A DNA stretch of 64,000 bases from Verrucomicrobiaceae bacterium (lineage in GTDB: Bacteria > Verrucomicrobiota > Verrucomicrobiia > Verrucomicrobiales > Verrucomicrobiaceae), in assembly GCA_024232965.1 (NCBI GenBank), contig JACKQF010000002.1:62001-126000 (forward strand), read 5' to 3'. Of the stretch, positions 8,529-17,884 are shown piece by piece (the first letter of the stretch is position 1; every line of letters begins with the position of its first letter). A model generated the notes under the pieces. That model saw only the letters and a list, made by a program, of their open reading frames with translations, searched no databases and was not told the origin of the DNA. Position numbers and translations under genes: made by a program.

Positions 8529-11500
8529 ATGAACGAGCGCCTGATCACCAAAGCCATCGGAGTGGCGCGCAAACTGCAAATGCGCGCAACCGAACTGCAA
8601 ACACCTGCCGAAAAGCGCCAACAGGCTGAGCTCGATCGCATGCTCCAGACGCCTTCAGACAAGGCCACGCTGGTGCAACTGACCGATCAGGCTTTTCGTC
8701 CGAGATCGTCGTCGCGAGTCGTCGATCAATTCACGCACATCTTGGATGTCCAAGGCATACCACGGTTCTTCAGCCCTCTGGATCGCGCCATGCTGCGAGG
8801 GTTTCAAACCTTCGGAGGTTGGTTGCCTGGGGTCTCGGTCCCGCTCGTGAAAGGTCACATGCAGCAGGAGACCGCCAACGTCATTTTGCCAGCCGAACCC
8901 GAGGTGTTGAGCAAGCATCTGCGCGAACGCACCGACCAAGGCCTGCGCATGAATGTCAATTTCCTGGGCGAGGCGATCCTGAGCGAAGCCGAAGGGGAAC
9001 GCCGACTCACACGGTATCTGGAGGCCCTGCAAAAGCCCGAGACGGAGGTGTTTTCGGTCAAGATCAGCACGCTGTATTCGCAGATGTCGCCCCTCGCCCG
9101 CGAGAGCACGATCGCCACCCTATGTGATCGGCTAGAGCGCCTTTATCGCAGCGCGGACCGCGCTGTCTTTATCCGTCGCGATGGCACACGAGTGCCAAAG
9201 TTCATCTATCTCGATATGGAGGAGTATCGCGACCTCAGCCTCACCTGCGAAGTTTTTATGCGCACACTGGAGCGCCAGGGCTTGCAGCACATCACTGCTG
9301 GGATCGTGCTGCAGGCCTACATTCCCGACTCCTCTCTCTGGCAGCGGCGGTTGAATGAGTGGGCAAAGCAACGAGTCGCTTCCGGCGGTGCAGGCATCAC
9401 CCTGCGGATCGTCAAAGGTGCCAACATGGAGATGGAACGTTTCGAGGCCGCCATCAAAGGCTGGCCCCAGGCTCCCTACACCACCAAGCTGGAGACCGAC
9501 GCCAACTACAAACGCATGCTGCATGAGGGCTTTCTGCCCGGCAACCTCGCTGCTGTGAAACTTGGCATCGCCTCCCACAATTTGTTCGATGTCGCTTATG
9601 CACTGGTGCTGACTCAGGAGCGCCAGGCGATGCATCGCGTGCAATTTGAGATGCTTGAGGGCATGGCCAATCATCAGCGCCGCGCAGTTTTTGAAGAAAC
9701 TCCCAACCTTCTGCTTTATGCGCCCGTGTGCCATCAAGAGCACTTCCTCAGCGCCATCGGTTACTTGATTCGGCGTCTCGATGAGAACACCGGCCCAGAC
9801 AACTTCCTGCGCCACACCTTCAAATTGGTGCCCGGCAGCGAGCAGTGGCAGGACCTGGGTCGCGCCTTTGTCGCATCGTTTCAACGCCTGGAAACGCTTA
9901 GCAACGCACCGCGCCGCACGCAGGACCGCCGCAGTGAAACCGGAGACCACGATCAGGTTGCAAACGGTTGGCAGCACTTTCAAAACGAACCCGACACCGA
10001 TTGGGCGCTGCCCCACCACGCGGAGTGGGCCCAACACATTGTCAGTCGTTGGGAAAATCGCCAGGTTCAGGTTCCGCTGGTGGTTGATGGCCAGGAGCTC
10101 TTCGAGGGCCGACCCACACGCCCATGCCTGGATCCATCCCGCCCCGGAGTCGACGTCGGGGACTATCGACAAGCCACGGCTGAAGACATCGATAACGCCG
10201 TCGATGCTGCGGCGCGGGATGAGGACGGCTGGCGTTCGCTCACCTACCTCCAAAGGCAGCAGGTCCTCCAAGGCGTCGCCAAAGAAATCCGTCTGGCGCG
10301 CGCGGATCTGATGGGGGCGGCGCTTGCGAACGCTGGCAAAACCCTCGCCGAGAGCGATGCCGAAGTGAGCGAGGCAGTGGACTTTGTGGAGTTTTACGCA
10401 GACACCGCATGCAGCTTTGCCGCCCTGCCGGGCCTGATCGCCCAGGGCAAGGGGGTGATGGTCGTCGTATCACCGTGGAATTTCCCGATCGCGATACCAT
10501 GCGGTGGGATCGCGGCCGGGTTGGCAGCCGGAAACACGGTGATCTTAAAGCCCGCATCCGATGCGGTCCTTCCGGCCTGGGAATTGTGTCAGTGTTTCTG
10601 GCGCGGCGGCATCTCGCGCAAGACGCTGCAATTCCTGCCCTGCGCAGGCAGTGCGGAAGGCAGCCAACTGGTCCAGCATCGCCAAGTTGATGGCGTCATC
10701 CTCACCGGTGGCACCGAGACAGCGCAAGCGATGCTCAAGGCAAAGCCGGACTTGCCGCTCGTCGCTGAGACCGGAGGAAAGAACGCCACCATCGTCACCG
10801 CCTTGGCCGACCGCGACCTCGCCATCAAAAACGTTCTGCATTCCGCCTTCAGTCATGCGGGGCAAAAATGTTCGGCCACCTCGCTACTCCTTCTCGAGGC
10901 CGAAGTGTATGACGATCCCGAGTTCAAACGGGCGTTGGTCGAGGCAGCGGAAAGCCTCGCCGTAGGTTCTGCGTGGGACTTGTCATCCAAAGTGGGCCCC
11001 TTGATCCGACCGCCTGCGGGTGATTTGGCGACGGCCTTGCTGACGCTTGAACCTGGCGAGTCATGGGCACTCATTCCGCGCAAGGTAGATGGCAATGAGC
11101 AGCTGTGGACGCCCGGCATCAAGTGGGGAGTGCAACCCGGCAGCTTCACCCATCTCACCGAATTCTTTGGCCCGATGCTTGGAGTCATGCGCTACCAAAA
11201 ACTGCATGAAGCCATCGCATTGGTGAATCAGACGGGCTACGGTCTGACCAGCGGCCTCGAGAGTCTCGATGATCGCGAACAAGCGGAGTGGCAAGCGGGC
11301 GTCCGAGCCGGCAATCTTTACATCAATCGCAGCACCGTCGGGGCGATCGTGCTGCGCCAACCCTTTGGTGGCATGGGCAAAAGTGCGATCGGTCCGGGAC
11401 TCAAAGCGGGTGGACCCAATTACGTCGCGCAGTTCATGAACTTCACGGCGAACGAACCCATCGCGACACCGACAGCGATACCGGACAGTGTGTTCTCTGA

Positions 11501-12185
11501 CCTGCTCACCGCACTGCACGACAGTCATGAGATGACCCATGAGGATCAACAACGACTCGCCGCAGCCTGCAACAATTTCCAGCGTGTTTGGACTGAGGAG
11601 TTCGCCATCGTGCACGACCACTTTTTGCTCATCGGGCAAGACAATCAACGCCGCTATCTTCCCGTAGCAGCGCTGCGCATCAGGGTAGATCCGTCCGATA
11701 CCGCGTTTGATCTTTTCGCACGTGTCGCAGCAGCGCGCATCGCTGGGTGCAGGATCACGGTGACCACGCCGCCGGGTTTCACCTCAGCCCCACTCGAACG
11801 CCTGCATGAAGTGACGGAACACTGGGCGGGCGGCATCGAATTCATCGACGAAAGCGATGCCGAACTCTGCGATGCGATCCATCGGCACGCAACCGATCGC
11901 GTTCGCTACGCTGCACCCGAACGCGTGCCACTTGATGTGCGTCGGGCAGCCGCCACTCGGCACGTCTTCATTGCGGATGCGCCGGTCCTAGCCGATGGTC
12001 GGATTGAGCTGCTTTGGTATGTCCAAGAGCAGAGCCTCAGCTTTGACTATCATCGCTTTGGCAACCTCGGAGTTCGCGCGAATGAAAAGCGTGCCCCGCT
12101 CAAGCCGGCACTGGGCGAGCCACCAAGTGTTCCATCAAGCGCGCCGACGACGCCAGACCAAGAACCCCAGCGCACCGACGAGTAA
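8529..12185 (+). CDS. putA: Bifunctional proline dehydrogenase / delta-1-pyrroline-5-carboxylate dehydrogenase
   Basis: A 1218-residue enzyme that oxidises proline to glutamate in two steps: an FAD-dependent proline dehydrogenase passing electrons to the quinone pool, then an NAD-dependent aldehyde dehydrogenase. The PRODH barrel spans roughly 60-440 (blocks VNFLGEA, VKISTLYSQMSP, RIVKGANMEMER). The P5CDH domain spans about 500-985, with SPWNFP, the general base E747 in AETGGKN and the nucleophile C781 in HAGQKCSATS. There is no N-terminal ribbon-helix-helix DNA-binding domain, so it is not an autorepressor of the enterobacterial kind. About 220 residues follow the P5CDH domain, forming an extra C-terminal region. 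The 3' end overlaps the convergent PEP-CTERM gene by 51 bases. Confidence 0.95.
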   Translation: MNERLITKAIGVARKLQMRATELQTPAEKRQQAELDRMLQTPSDKATLVQLTDQAFRPRSSSRVVDQFTHILDVQGIPRFFSPLDRAMLRGFQTFGGWLPGVSVPLVKGHMQQETANVILPAEPEVLSKHLRERTDQGLRMNVNFLGEAILSEAEGERRLTRYLEALQKPETEVFSVKISTLYSQMSPLARESTIATLCDRLERLYRSADRAVFIRRDGTRVPKFIYLDMEEYRDLSLTCEVFMRTLERQGLQHITAGIVLQAYIPDSSLWQRRLNEWAKQRVASGGAGITLRIVKGANMEMERFEAAIKGWPQAPYTTKLETDANYKRMLHEGFLPGNLAAVKLGIASHNLFDVAYALVLTQERQAMHRVQFEMLEGMANHQRRAVFEETPNLLLYAPVCHQEHFLSAIGYLIRRLDENTGPDNFLRHTFKLVPGSEQWQDLGRAFVASFQRLETLSNAPRRTQDRRSETGDHDQVANGWQHFQNEPDTDWALPHHAEWAQHIVSRWENRQVQVPLVVDGQELFEGRPTRPCLDPSRPGVDVGDYRQATAEDIDNAVDAAARDEDGWRSLTYLQRQQVLQGVAKEIRLARADLMGAALANAGKTLAESDAEVSEAVDFVEFYADTACSFAALPGLIAQGKGVMVVVSPWNFPIAIPCGGIAAGLAAGNTVILKPASDAVLPAWELCQCFWRGGISRKTLQFLPCAGSAEGSQLVQHRQVDGVILTGGTETAQAMLKAKPDLPLVAETGGKNATIVTALADRDLAIKNVLHSAFSHAGQKCSATSLLLLEAEVYDDPEFKRALVEAAESLAVGSAWDLSSKVGPLIRPPAGDLATALLTLEPGESWALIPRKVDGNEQLWTPGIKWGVQPGSFTHLTEFFGPMLGVMRYQKLHEAIALVNQTGYGLTSGLESLDDREQAEWQAGVRAGNLYINRSTVGAIVLRQPFGGMGKSAIGPGLKAGGPNYVAQFMNFTANEPIATPTAIPDSVFSDLLTALHDSHEMTHEDQQRLAAACNNFQRVWTEEFAIVHDHFLLIGQDNQRRYLPVAALRIRVDPSDTAFDLFARVAAARIAGCRITVTTPPGFTSAPLERLHEVTEHWAGGIEFIDESDAELCDAIHRHATDRVRYAAPERVPLDVRRAAATRHVFIADAPVLADGRIELLWYVQEQSLSFDYHRFGNLGVRANEKRAPLKPALGEPPSVPSSAPTTPDQEPQRTDE

Positions 12186-12902
12186 GACGCCGCGAGAAGG
12201 CTCTGGAACCGAGGCCACTCCAAACACCGCCCCGACTGAAGCAATGTCGTCGGGTGTATTGGTGAAGGGGCTGTTTGACGACCAAGTGCCCCCACTGACG
12301 CTGGTGCTATAGCTGATGAGTCGTCCAGAGCCCGCCGCGCTCGCATTCGGCGTGGTGTAGTTCGAGTCAAGGGTGAAAGCCCCACCCGACTGCGTCGTCG
12401 CCGCCTCAATGGCGATTCCAGACGGCAGGCTGGTTCCAAAGACATACGAAAGCTGGGACGCAGAACCGGTCGCGTTTGCCGTCGCGTCAGTATCAGCCAC
12501 CACGATCATTTCCCCCGAACCGGGTCGCAGCACGTAAAGAGCACTGTTGGCCGTCAGATTGGAAACGGTGGCAAGCACCTGAAAGTCGTAGGTGCCGCCG
12601 ACGGTGATCGCGGTGTAGGAAAGGTAGGCGGCAAAAGTCTGCTCTGAGGTTAGGCTCGTTGAGTTGCCGCTGGTGCCTTCCGTCCCTGTCCAATGGTAGG
12701 TGAGCTCGTTCGCCGTGGTGCTCTTGTTCGATGCCGTCGCTACCACGACGTAGTCCCCCGCTTGGACGGTGATCCCTGAGAAGGTCGTGTGGCCCGTAAC
12801 GGAGTCATCAGACGCCACTTGCGGAGCGCCACCCACAAGGGTCACAGCAGCGCGAAGCGACGAAACAGCAAAGAAGGTGGTCAGCAGAATGGAGCGGCAC
12901 AT
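12135..12902 (-). CDS. PEP-CTERM sorting-domain protein
   Basis: A secreted protein of 255 residues with a short signal peptide (MCRSILLTTFFAVSSLRA) and a classical tail: VPEPSRG, a hydrophobic stretch (VLLVGALGFLVW) and RRRRA. The body is rich in Thr, Ser, Ala and Gly and looks like a beta-sandwich surface protein; no enzymatic motif is visible. Its last 51 bases overlap the end of putA in convergent orientation, so the coding of its sorting tail is read on both strands. It shares the tail design with the PEP-CTERM protein at 3629-4342, but the bodies are not obviously related. Confidence 0.85.
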   Translation of the reverse strand: MCRSILLTTFFAVSSLRAAVTLVGGAPQVASDDSVTGHTTFSGITVQAGDYVVVATASNKSTTANELTYHWTGTEGTSGNSTSLTSEQTFAAYLSYTAITVGGTYDFQVLATVSNLTANSALYVLRPGSGEMIVVADTDATANATGSASQLSYVFGTSLPSGIAIEAATTQSGGAFTLDSNYTTPNASAAGSGRLISYSTSVSGGTWSSNSPFTNTPDDIASVGAVFGVASVPEPSRGVLLVGALGFLVWRRRRA

Positions 12903-12974
12903 AAGGGTGGCAGTACACCAGGATCACTGCCGACCGACTCGTCATTTGCCAAACAATCTCCAAAAACTTGCCCG

Positions 12975-14384
12975 TCACTTTCCGAACAATCGATCGCACC
13001 CTTGGGCATCCCTGCGCAGAGCCGCGGAGAGCCTCTGCACCAACTCGGAATGGTCGGGCTCATTGGGATCCATGTTGTTCTGCTCCATTGGGTCGGTGAG
13101 ATAGTCAAACAGATCGGTAGCGATGGTTTTGCCGAACTTGTTGACCCACTCCGTGTAACGGTAGCGATCCGTGCGGTAGCTGTAGCCCATGGCACCCTTG
13201 CTCTTGAAAACCGTCAGCGCGCCCTCACGAACCGAGTCCGCCTTTCCCATGAGCAGGGGTTCCAGCGTGCGTCCCTGGAGTTGCGCGGGAACAGGCAACT
13301 TGGCCAGAGTGCAGAGGGTAGGAAAGATGTCCGTGAATTCAACAGGCGTCGAATTGGAATGGCCGGCACTTCCCCCGGCTGGCACAATGATCAGCGGTGC
13401 CCGGGCGGCTGCTTCTAGAGTGCTGTGCTTGCCCCACATGTGGTGGTCGCCGAGGTGGAACCCATGATCTCCCCACAGGACAATGAGGGTATTATCTGCC
13501 AGGCCAAGCGCTTCAAGTTGTCGAGTTAGTTTCCCGATCTGGGCATCAATGAAGCTGACACAGGCATAATAACCGTGAAGGCACTCGCGCTGCGTTTCCG
13601 CAGGAATCTCGCCCTGCTTGGGCACACCGCCATAGCTGCGGAACTCAGGGCTATCGTGAAGCACGTAGCCGCTATCGTTGCGAATCCCACCTTGGTAGGG
13701 TGCCAAGACAAATTGCTCACGCCGATACAGATCCCAGTATTTTTTGGGAGCAACAAACGGCAAGTGCGGCTTCTTGAAACCCACGGCTAAGAAGAACGGC
13801 TTGGACTTATCGGCTGCGAGCTTCTTCAACAGTGAAACTCCTGCCAAAGCGATCTGGCCATCCATCTGTGCTTCGTCGTCACACTCGGGAGCGCCAACGA
13901 CGGCCGCGCCATCACCACTTTCGCCAACGCCTGACTCGCCGCCTTCAACTCGGGGCGTGATGAACGGCAGTGACCACGAAGGCGTGTCGCAGTCGCGCTT
14001 ATTGTCCACACAGCGCGGATCATAAATTTTCCCACAACCTGCGGTGGCATAACCATTCGCCATGAAATACTGCGGCAGCGTTAGCACCTGCGGGTTCTTG
14101 GCGCGGAGATCCGTTTTCAAATCAATCACCCCCACCGCTTCGGGCCGCAGCGATGTCATCAAACTGGCCCGTGTTGGCCCACAGACGGGCCATTGGCAGT
14201 AGGACTTCGTGAAAACGGTTCCGCGCGCTGCCAAACGATCGATCTCTGGTGATTTCACCATCGGATCTCCGTAGCAACCGAGCAAGGGCTTCAAGTCATC
14301 GACGGCGATGAAGAGGACGTTGGGTTTGTCCGCAGCGATGGCAACGGAACTGACAATGAAAGTGAGAAATAAAAGGGCACGCAT
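12975..14384 (-). CDS. Secreted sulfatase, iduronate-2-sulfatase-like
   Basis: A type I sulfatase of 469 residues that hydrolyses sulfate esters, probably of a polysaccharide, in the periplasm or outside. The signal peptide covers about residues 1-18. Metal ligands D29-D30 and the maturation motif C68-G-P-T-R72 are intact; C68 must be converted to formylglycine by another enzyme, and no maturase gene is seen here. GDHGFHLGDHHMWGKHS, typical of the iduronate-2-sulfatase-like branch, lies in the middle of the protein. The ATG at 14384 was preferred to an in-frame start 33 bases earlier because it opens the signal peptide. It is the last gene of the sigma/anti-sigma/sulfatase operon, 48 bases after the previous sulfatase. 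Confidence 0.92.
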   Translation of the reverse strand: MRALLFLTFIVSSVAIAADKPNVLFIAVDDLKPLLGCYGDPMVKSPEIDRLAARGTVFTKSYCQWPVCGPTRASLMTSLRPEAVGVIDLKTDLRAKNPQVLTLPQYFMANGYATAGCGKIYDPRCVDNKRDCDTPSWSLPFITPRVEGGESGVGESGDGAAVVGAPECDDEAQMDGQIALAGVSLLKKLAADKSKPFFLAVGFKKPHLPFVAPKKYWDLYRREQFVLAPYQGGIRNDSGYVLHDSPEFRSYGGVPKQGEIPAETQRECLHGYYACVSFIDAQIGKLTRQLEALGLADNTLIVLWGDHGFHLGDHHMWGKHSTLEAAARAPLIIVPAGGSAGHSNSTPVEFTDIFPTLCTLAKLPVPAQLQGRTLEPLLMGKADSVREGALTVFKSKGAMGYSYRTDRYRYTEWVNKFGKTIATDLFDYLTDPMEQNNMDPNEPDHSELVQRLSAALRRDAQGCDRLFGK

Positions 14385-14432
14385 GGAGTCACCGGAAACA
14401 CTGCCGCGCCATGCCAAACCTGCCGCGAAAAA

Positions 14433-15857
14433 TCACTTCGCCGCTTTTGCCTTCTTCACCTTCGGCTCCGTCCTCGCGCCCACCTCATCGCGCCAAGCAT
14501 TGAGCTTCGCCATCAAGCGATCGCGGTCTTGAGGGCGATCGTCCGCTAGATTTTTCGATTCGCCCGGGTCGGTCGCGAGATCATAAAGCTCTACGCGCTT
14601 TTCCACAGGGAAATCCAAGAGCTTCAGGTCTCCCACACGGATCGCAGAGGAAAACAGATCCCCGGTGCTGGTGGGACGCGGCGCAGGATTGTGCCAATAA
14701 AAAGTGTCGCGTGCTGGAGCCGTTCCGGCTTGGAGCAAGGGCACAAGATTGAGCCCATCCGTCCCTGCGTTGGCGGGCGGTTTGATCCCGACCATCGCAG
14801 TGAGAGTGGGGAACAGATCGAGAGTGATGACCGGTGTCGCGATTTCAGTTCCTGGCTTCACCATCCCGGGCCAACGCATCAGCAGAGGGATTCGCAGCCC
14901 ACCCTCATACAGGTGCCCTTTCCCGGCTCGCAACGGACGATTGGACGTTGCGACCTCCCGCCCCCTTCCCCGCGCCGACAAGCCGCCGTGGTCGCTCGCC
15001 AACACCACGATGGTGTGGTCGTCGATACCCAATTGCTTGAGTTGGTTCAACAAACGGCCGATGCCGTGATCGACGCTTTCAATCATCGCTGCGTAGGTCG
15101 CATTGTTCTGAACGATCAGGTTTTCCCCAGCGCTTTCCTTTTCAAAGATCACCTCCGGCGTTGGCTGCGTCGCGAGCTTTTCCTCGTATTTTTTGGTCAA
15201 ATGCTTCTTGGCCTCGATGGGCGTGTGGACAGCGTAATGGGCCAGCACCGCAAAAAACGGCTTGTCCTTGTGTCCCTCAATGAACTTCATGGTTTCCTGG
15301 GTCAGCCGATCGGTGAGGTATTCATCCTGCGGCGCATCCTCAAGCCCCACGATGTCATCTTTATCATCGCCGCCGCCTTTACCGGCTTTGCCACGAGGGG
15401 TGTTGTAGGGTGCAAAGTGCGACTTCGTGGCACCTGCGGCACCGGCTGCCACGATCGTGTCAAAGCCGAGCTTGTCGGGATTGGAGTCTCCCTCCCCGAG
15501 GTGCCATTTGCCACAATAAAACGTCGCGTAACCTGCCTCGTGAAACGCTTGCCCGATCGTGGCGTCACGCTGGGGTTCGACGTGTGGGCTATCGCGATCG
15601 CCCTGCACTCGGGCTGGATGCTTGCCAGTAAAGATGCCAAAGCGCGAGGGCACACAACGCGGATAGGCAACATAGGCCTGAGTGAACTTGGCCCCACTGG
15701 CGGCGAGCCGATCCATGTTGGGCGTCTCATACAATGCGGAGCCGTAGCAACTCAGATCGTGGGAACCGAAGTCGTCGACCAAGATGAACAGCACGTTGGG
15801 TTGAGTCTGAGCGACCGCGCTGGAGCAAAGGACGAGAAGGAGCAGTAAAGAACGCAT
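14433..15857 (-). CDS. Secreted sulfatase
   Basis: A Cys-type sulfatase of 474 residues. It has a signal peptide (MRSLLLLLVLCSSAVA), metal ligands D28-D29 and the modification motif C68-V-P-S-R72. Later motifs include GKWHLGEG and the metal site ASDHGG. The start at 15857 lies just after the end of the FecR gene (35 bases); the in-frame upstream extension would overlap that gene and has no signal peptide. The C-terminus is lysine-rich (KVKKAKAAK). It is probably co-transcribed with the sigma factor, anti-sigma factor and the following sulfatase, which links its expression to an envelope signal. Confidence 0.92.
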   Translation of the reverse strand: MRSLLLLLVLCSSAVAQTQPNVLFILVDDFGSHDLSCYGSALYETPNMDRLAASGAKFTQAYVAYPRCVPSRFGIFTGKHPARVQGDRDSPHVEPQRDATIGQAFHEAGYATFYCGKWHLGEGDSNPDKLGFDTIVAAGAAGATKSHFAPYNTPRGKAGKGGGDDKDDIVGLEDAPQDEYLTDRLTQETMKFIEGHKDKPFFAVLAHYAVHTPIEAKKHLTKKYEEKLATQPTPEVIFEKESAGENLIVQNNATYAAMIESVDHGIGRLLNQLKQLGIDDHTIVVLASDHGGLSARGRGREVATSNRPLRAGKGHLYEGGLRIPLLMRWPGMVKPGTEIATPVITLDLFPTLTAMVGIKPPANAGTDGLNLVPLLQAGTAPARDTFYWHNPAPRPTSTGDLFSSAIRVGDLKLLDFPVEKRVELYDLATDPGESKNLADDRPQDRDRLMAKLNAWRDEVGARTEPKVKKAKAAK

Positions 15858-15892
15858 GACAGTGTCGATGATGGTGGGTGAGATGGAATGAA

Positions 15893-17221
15893 TCAGCGCG
15901 CCTCCTTGATCGCGATGCCATACATCGCGCGGAACTTTGGATCGCCGGTTGGAAAAGGTGCGCCTAGAATCACGGACCCGGCAGCGGGCTGCGTCTTTTT
16001 CCAAACGGAGTAGGTGACATAGACATCGCCATTTTCGTCAGCGGTCATTCCCCGAACGACCGGATTATCGCCCCAGGGACCTGCCCGCAGTTGGATCCCC
16101 GTCGCCGTGAATTCGCGCTGGACCCAATCCGGCACAGGGCTGCGAGCGTCCAGCATCAGATACACCGCGCACGGTTTCGACACACCGATGTCGAGTTGCA
16201 GATCACGCTCATGGCGATCCGAGGAAAAGGTGCCGATCACATCTGCACCCAGCAATTCCGTCGGAAAGTCCTGACCGGGCATGGCATCCCAGCGGGGTCG
16301 TCCCAAGGTAGAATAAGCCCGAACACCCGGCTTCATTTGGCCGCGCTGGATGCTGTAAAAACTCCGGAACCCTTGCTCGTCAATGTTGTCCTTGATGCCG
16401 GTGATGAGCGCATCCTGAGGAGGCGCAGCCAGGACAAAGAACGAGTCGCCGTGCGTCGCGATCGCAGCTTGGCGACGCACGCGAGCCTGAGAATTGATCG
16501 TCACCGCGTCCCCAGCCAACAAGGTCGCAAGCTTTGTCTTTTCCCCCACATCGGCAGGATCGAAAATGTCCACGCTCCCCGTGAACACGGCGACATCCGT
16601 CTCCCCCGCCGGAGTTGCAGAGACACCAAAACGCGTGCCCAAGTCCACGATGTTGGCGCTCGCCGTCGCGATGGTAAAGCCCACGCCCGAGGATTCCACA
16701 TCGGCGGTCAAGCTGCCGCGATTGAGGCGGGCGCGCTTCCCGTCCACGAGCTCCACCTCCAAAGGCGCGATGAGATCAAGCACCACCCCAGAGATCAAGC
16801 GCAGTTGCAAGCTGCCGTCTGTAAGGCCCACCGTTCGCAGCTTCATCGCTTTACCCACGGGATAGCGCTCAGCTTGGTTGCCGGATGAAGCCAGCACCAT
16901 CACTTCAACGCCCGCTTGTGCCGCCCAAAAAGCAAAGGCAAAGCCCGCAATGATGACCGCTGCTGCCGCGACGAGCAACACGCTCCGCCACGGGCGCGGT
17001 GACGCCTTTTTCCGCACGGATGGGGCCGCTCCAGAAGCATGGATCGGGCGCAAGGAGGCTTCGATGGCGGCGTCGATGTTCGCATAGCTCAGGAACTCCC
17101 TGCGCAAGTCGGCGTCTCCCAGCAGCAGCGATTCAAGCGCACGGACGTCCGCTTCCTCTGCCGTTCCAGCGAGGTAGCGAGCGACGAGATCCAACTCCTT
17201 TTCTCGGTGCGGATGTTTCAT
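15893..17221 (-). CDS. FecR-domain anti-sigma factor
   Basis: A membrane protein of about 442 residues. A cytoplasmic N-terminal region (1-79) contains the EADVRALESLLLGDADLRREF helix pattern seen in anti-sigma proteins; one membrane segment follows (about 80-101). A periplasmic FecR domain (about 106-215) has the block TASANIVDLGTRFGVSA, then a long C-terminal domain of unknown fold. Its ATG overlaps the stop of the sigma factor gene by four bases (ATGA at 17218-17221), so translation of the two is probably coupled. Proteins like this bind and silence the sigma factor until a signal is sensed outside; two sulfatases follow, so the signal may be a sulfated glycan or its products (inference). 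Confidence 0.88.
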   Translation of the reverse strand: MKHPHREKELDLVARYLAGTAEEADVRALESLLLGDADLRREFLSYANIDAAIEASLRPIHASGAAPSVRKKASPRPWRSVLLVAAAAVIIAGFAFAFWAAQAGVEVMVLASSGNQAERYPVGKAMKLRTVGLTDGSLQLRLISGVVLDLIAPLEVELVDGKRARLNRGSLTADVESSGVGFTIATASANIVDLGTRFGVSATPAGETDVAVFTGSVDIFDPADVGEKTKLATLLAGDAVTINSQARVRRQAAIATHGDSFFVLAAPPQDALITGIKDNIDEQGFRSFYSIQRGQMKPGVRAYSTLGRPRWDAMPGQDFPTELLGADVIGTFSSDRHERDLQLDIGVSKPCAVYLMLDARSPVPDWVQREFTATGIQLRAGPWGDNPVVRGMTADENGDVYVTYSVWKKTQPAAGSVILGAPFPTGDPKFRAMYGIAIKEAR

Positions 17222-17751
17222 GTCGCACGCTCCTTCTCCAAGTATCGCTGGGTGCACTCAATCAAGATCATCCGGATCCGATGCAATGACTTGTAAACCG
17301 CCATGGCTGTCCGTCCAAGCGTCCCCGCCAACTCATCCATTCGCACCCCGGGTGCATAGGCGGCCTCTACCAAACGGCGCTGCTCTTCTGGAAGTTTTTG
17401 CACGCACTCATCCAGGGCCTTGCGTTCCTCCGCGAAGTGATCCGCAGCGGACTCCGCCTCGGTAGCTAGCACCTCGAGGAGCTCATCGCCAAATACATGT
17501 CGGTCGCGGGCGCGTTTGCGGAGAAATTCCAGGGCCTCCAACCGCGCCACACCAAAGGCCCAGCGGCGGAAATCCTCTGGCGCGCTCAGGGTATGAAACC
17601 GTTTCCACAAAGCGGCGGCCACCTCTTGCATCACATCTCTGGAATCCTCCAAGGTGGGAACCAAAGACCGGACGAACCCGCGCAATGAGGGCTCGTGCTC
17701 GACGTAGAGCCGAAGGAAAGGTTCGTGTTGCTGGGTCTCTGTGGGGGCCAC
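17218..17751 (-). CDS. ECF-type RNA polymerase sigma factor (Rhodopirellula/Verrucomicrobium type)
   Basis: A 177-residue alternative sigma factor. Region 2 lies at about residues 10-75 (ending with the DNA-melting helix FRRWAFGVARLEALEFLRKR) and region 4 at about 110-170 (LPEEQRRLVEAAYAPGVRMDELAGTLGR, then a recognition helix). The sequence fits the PVC-specific ECF group associated with FecR-type anti-sigma factors. It starts the operon that continues with the anti-sigma gene and two sulfatases. It is divergent from the large PVC propeller/cytochrome gene, with 133 bases between the starts, so it could also drive that promoter. Confidence 0.9.
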   Translation of the reverse strand: MAPTETQQHEPFLRLYVEHEPSLRGFVRSLVPTLEDSRDVMQEVAAALWKRFHTLSAPEDFRRWAFGVARLEALEFLRKRARDRHVFGDELLEVLATEAESAADHFAEERKALDECVQKLPEEQRRLVEAAYAPGVRMDELAGTLGRTAMAVYKSLHRIRMILIECTQRYLEKERAT

Positions 17752-17884
17752 TGCTGATTACACTGCCAGCTCTGCGGTCATTTGCCGCCCCAATTTTTTG
17801 CGATCACAAAATCCACCCTCCCGAGGGGTTCGACCGTATTTCATGGCAGATTGAGACTCCGTCGGCAGTTTATCTCTCTGAAAA

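Noticed and set aside
9132..10271. Open frame of 379 codons opposite putA
   Set aside because: Antisense to well-conserved PutA blocks and without any motif of its own.
14691..15848. Open frame of 385 codons on the plus strand opposite a sulfatase
   Set aside because: The minus-strand frame has the complete sulfatase motifs; the antisense frame has none.
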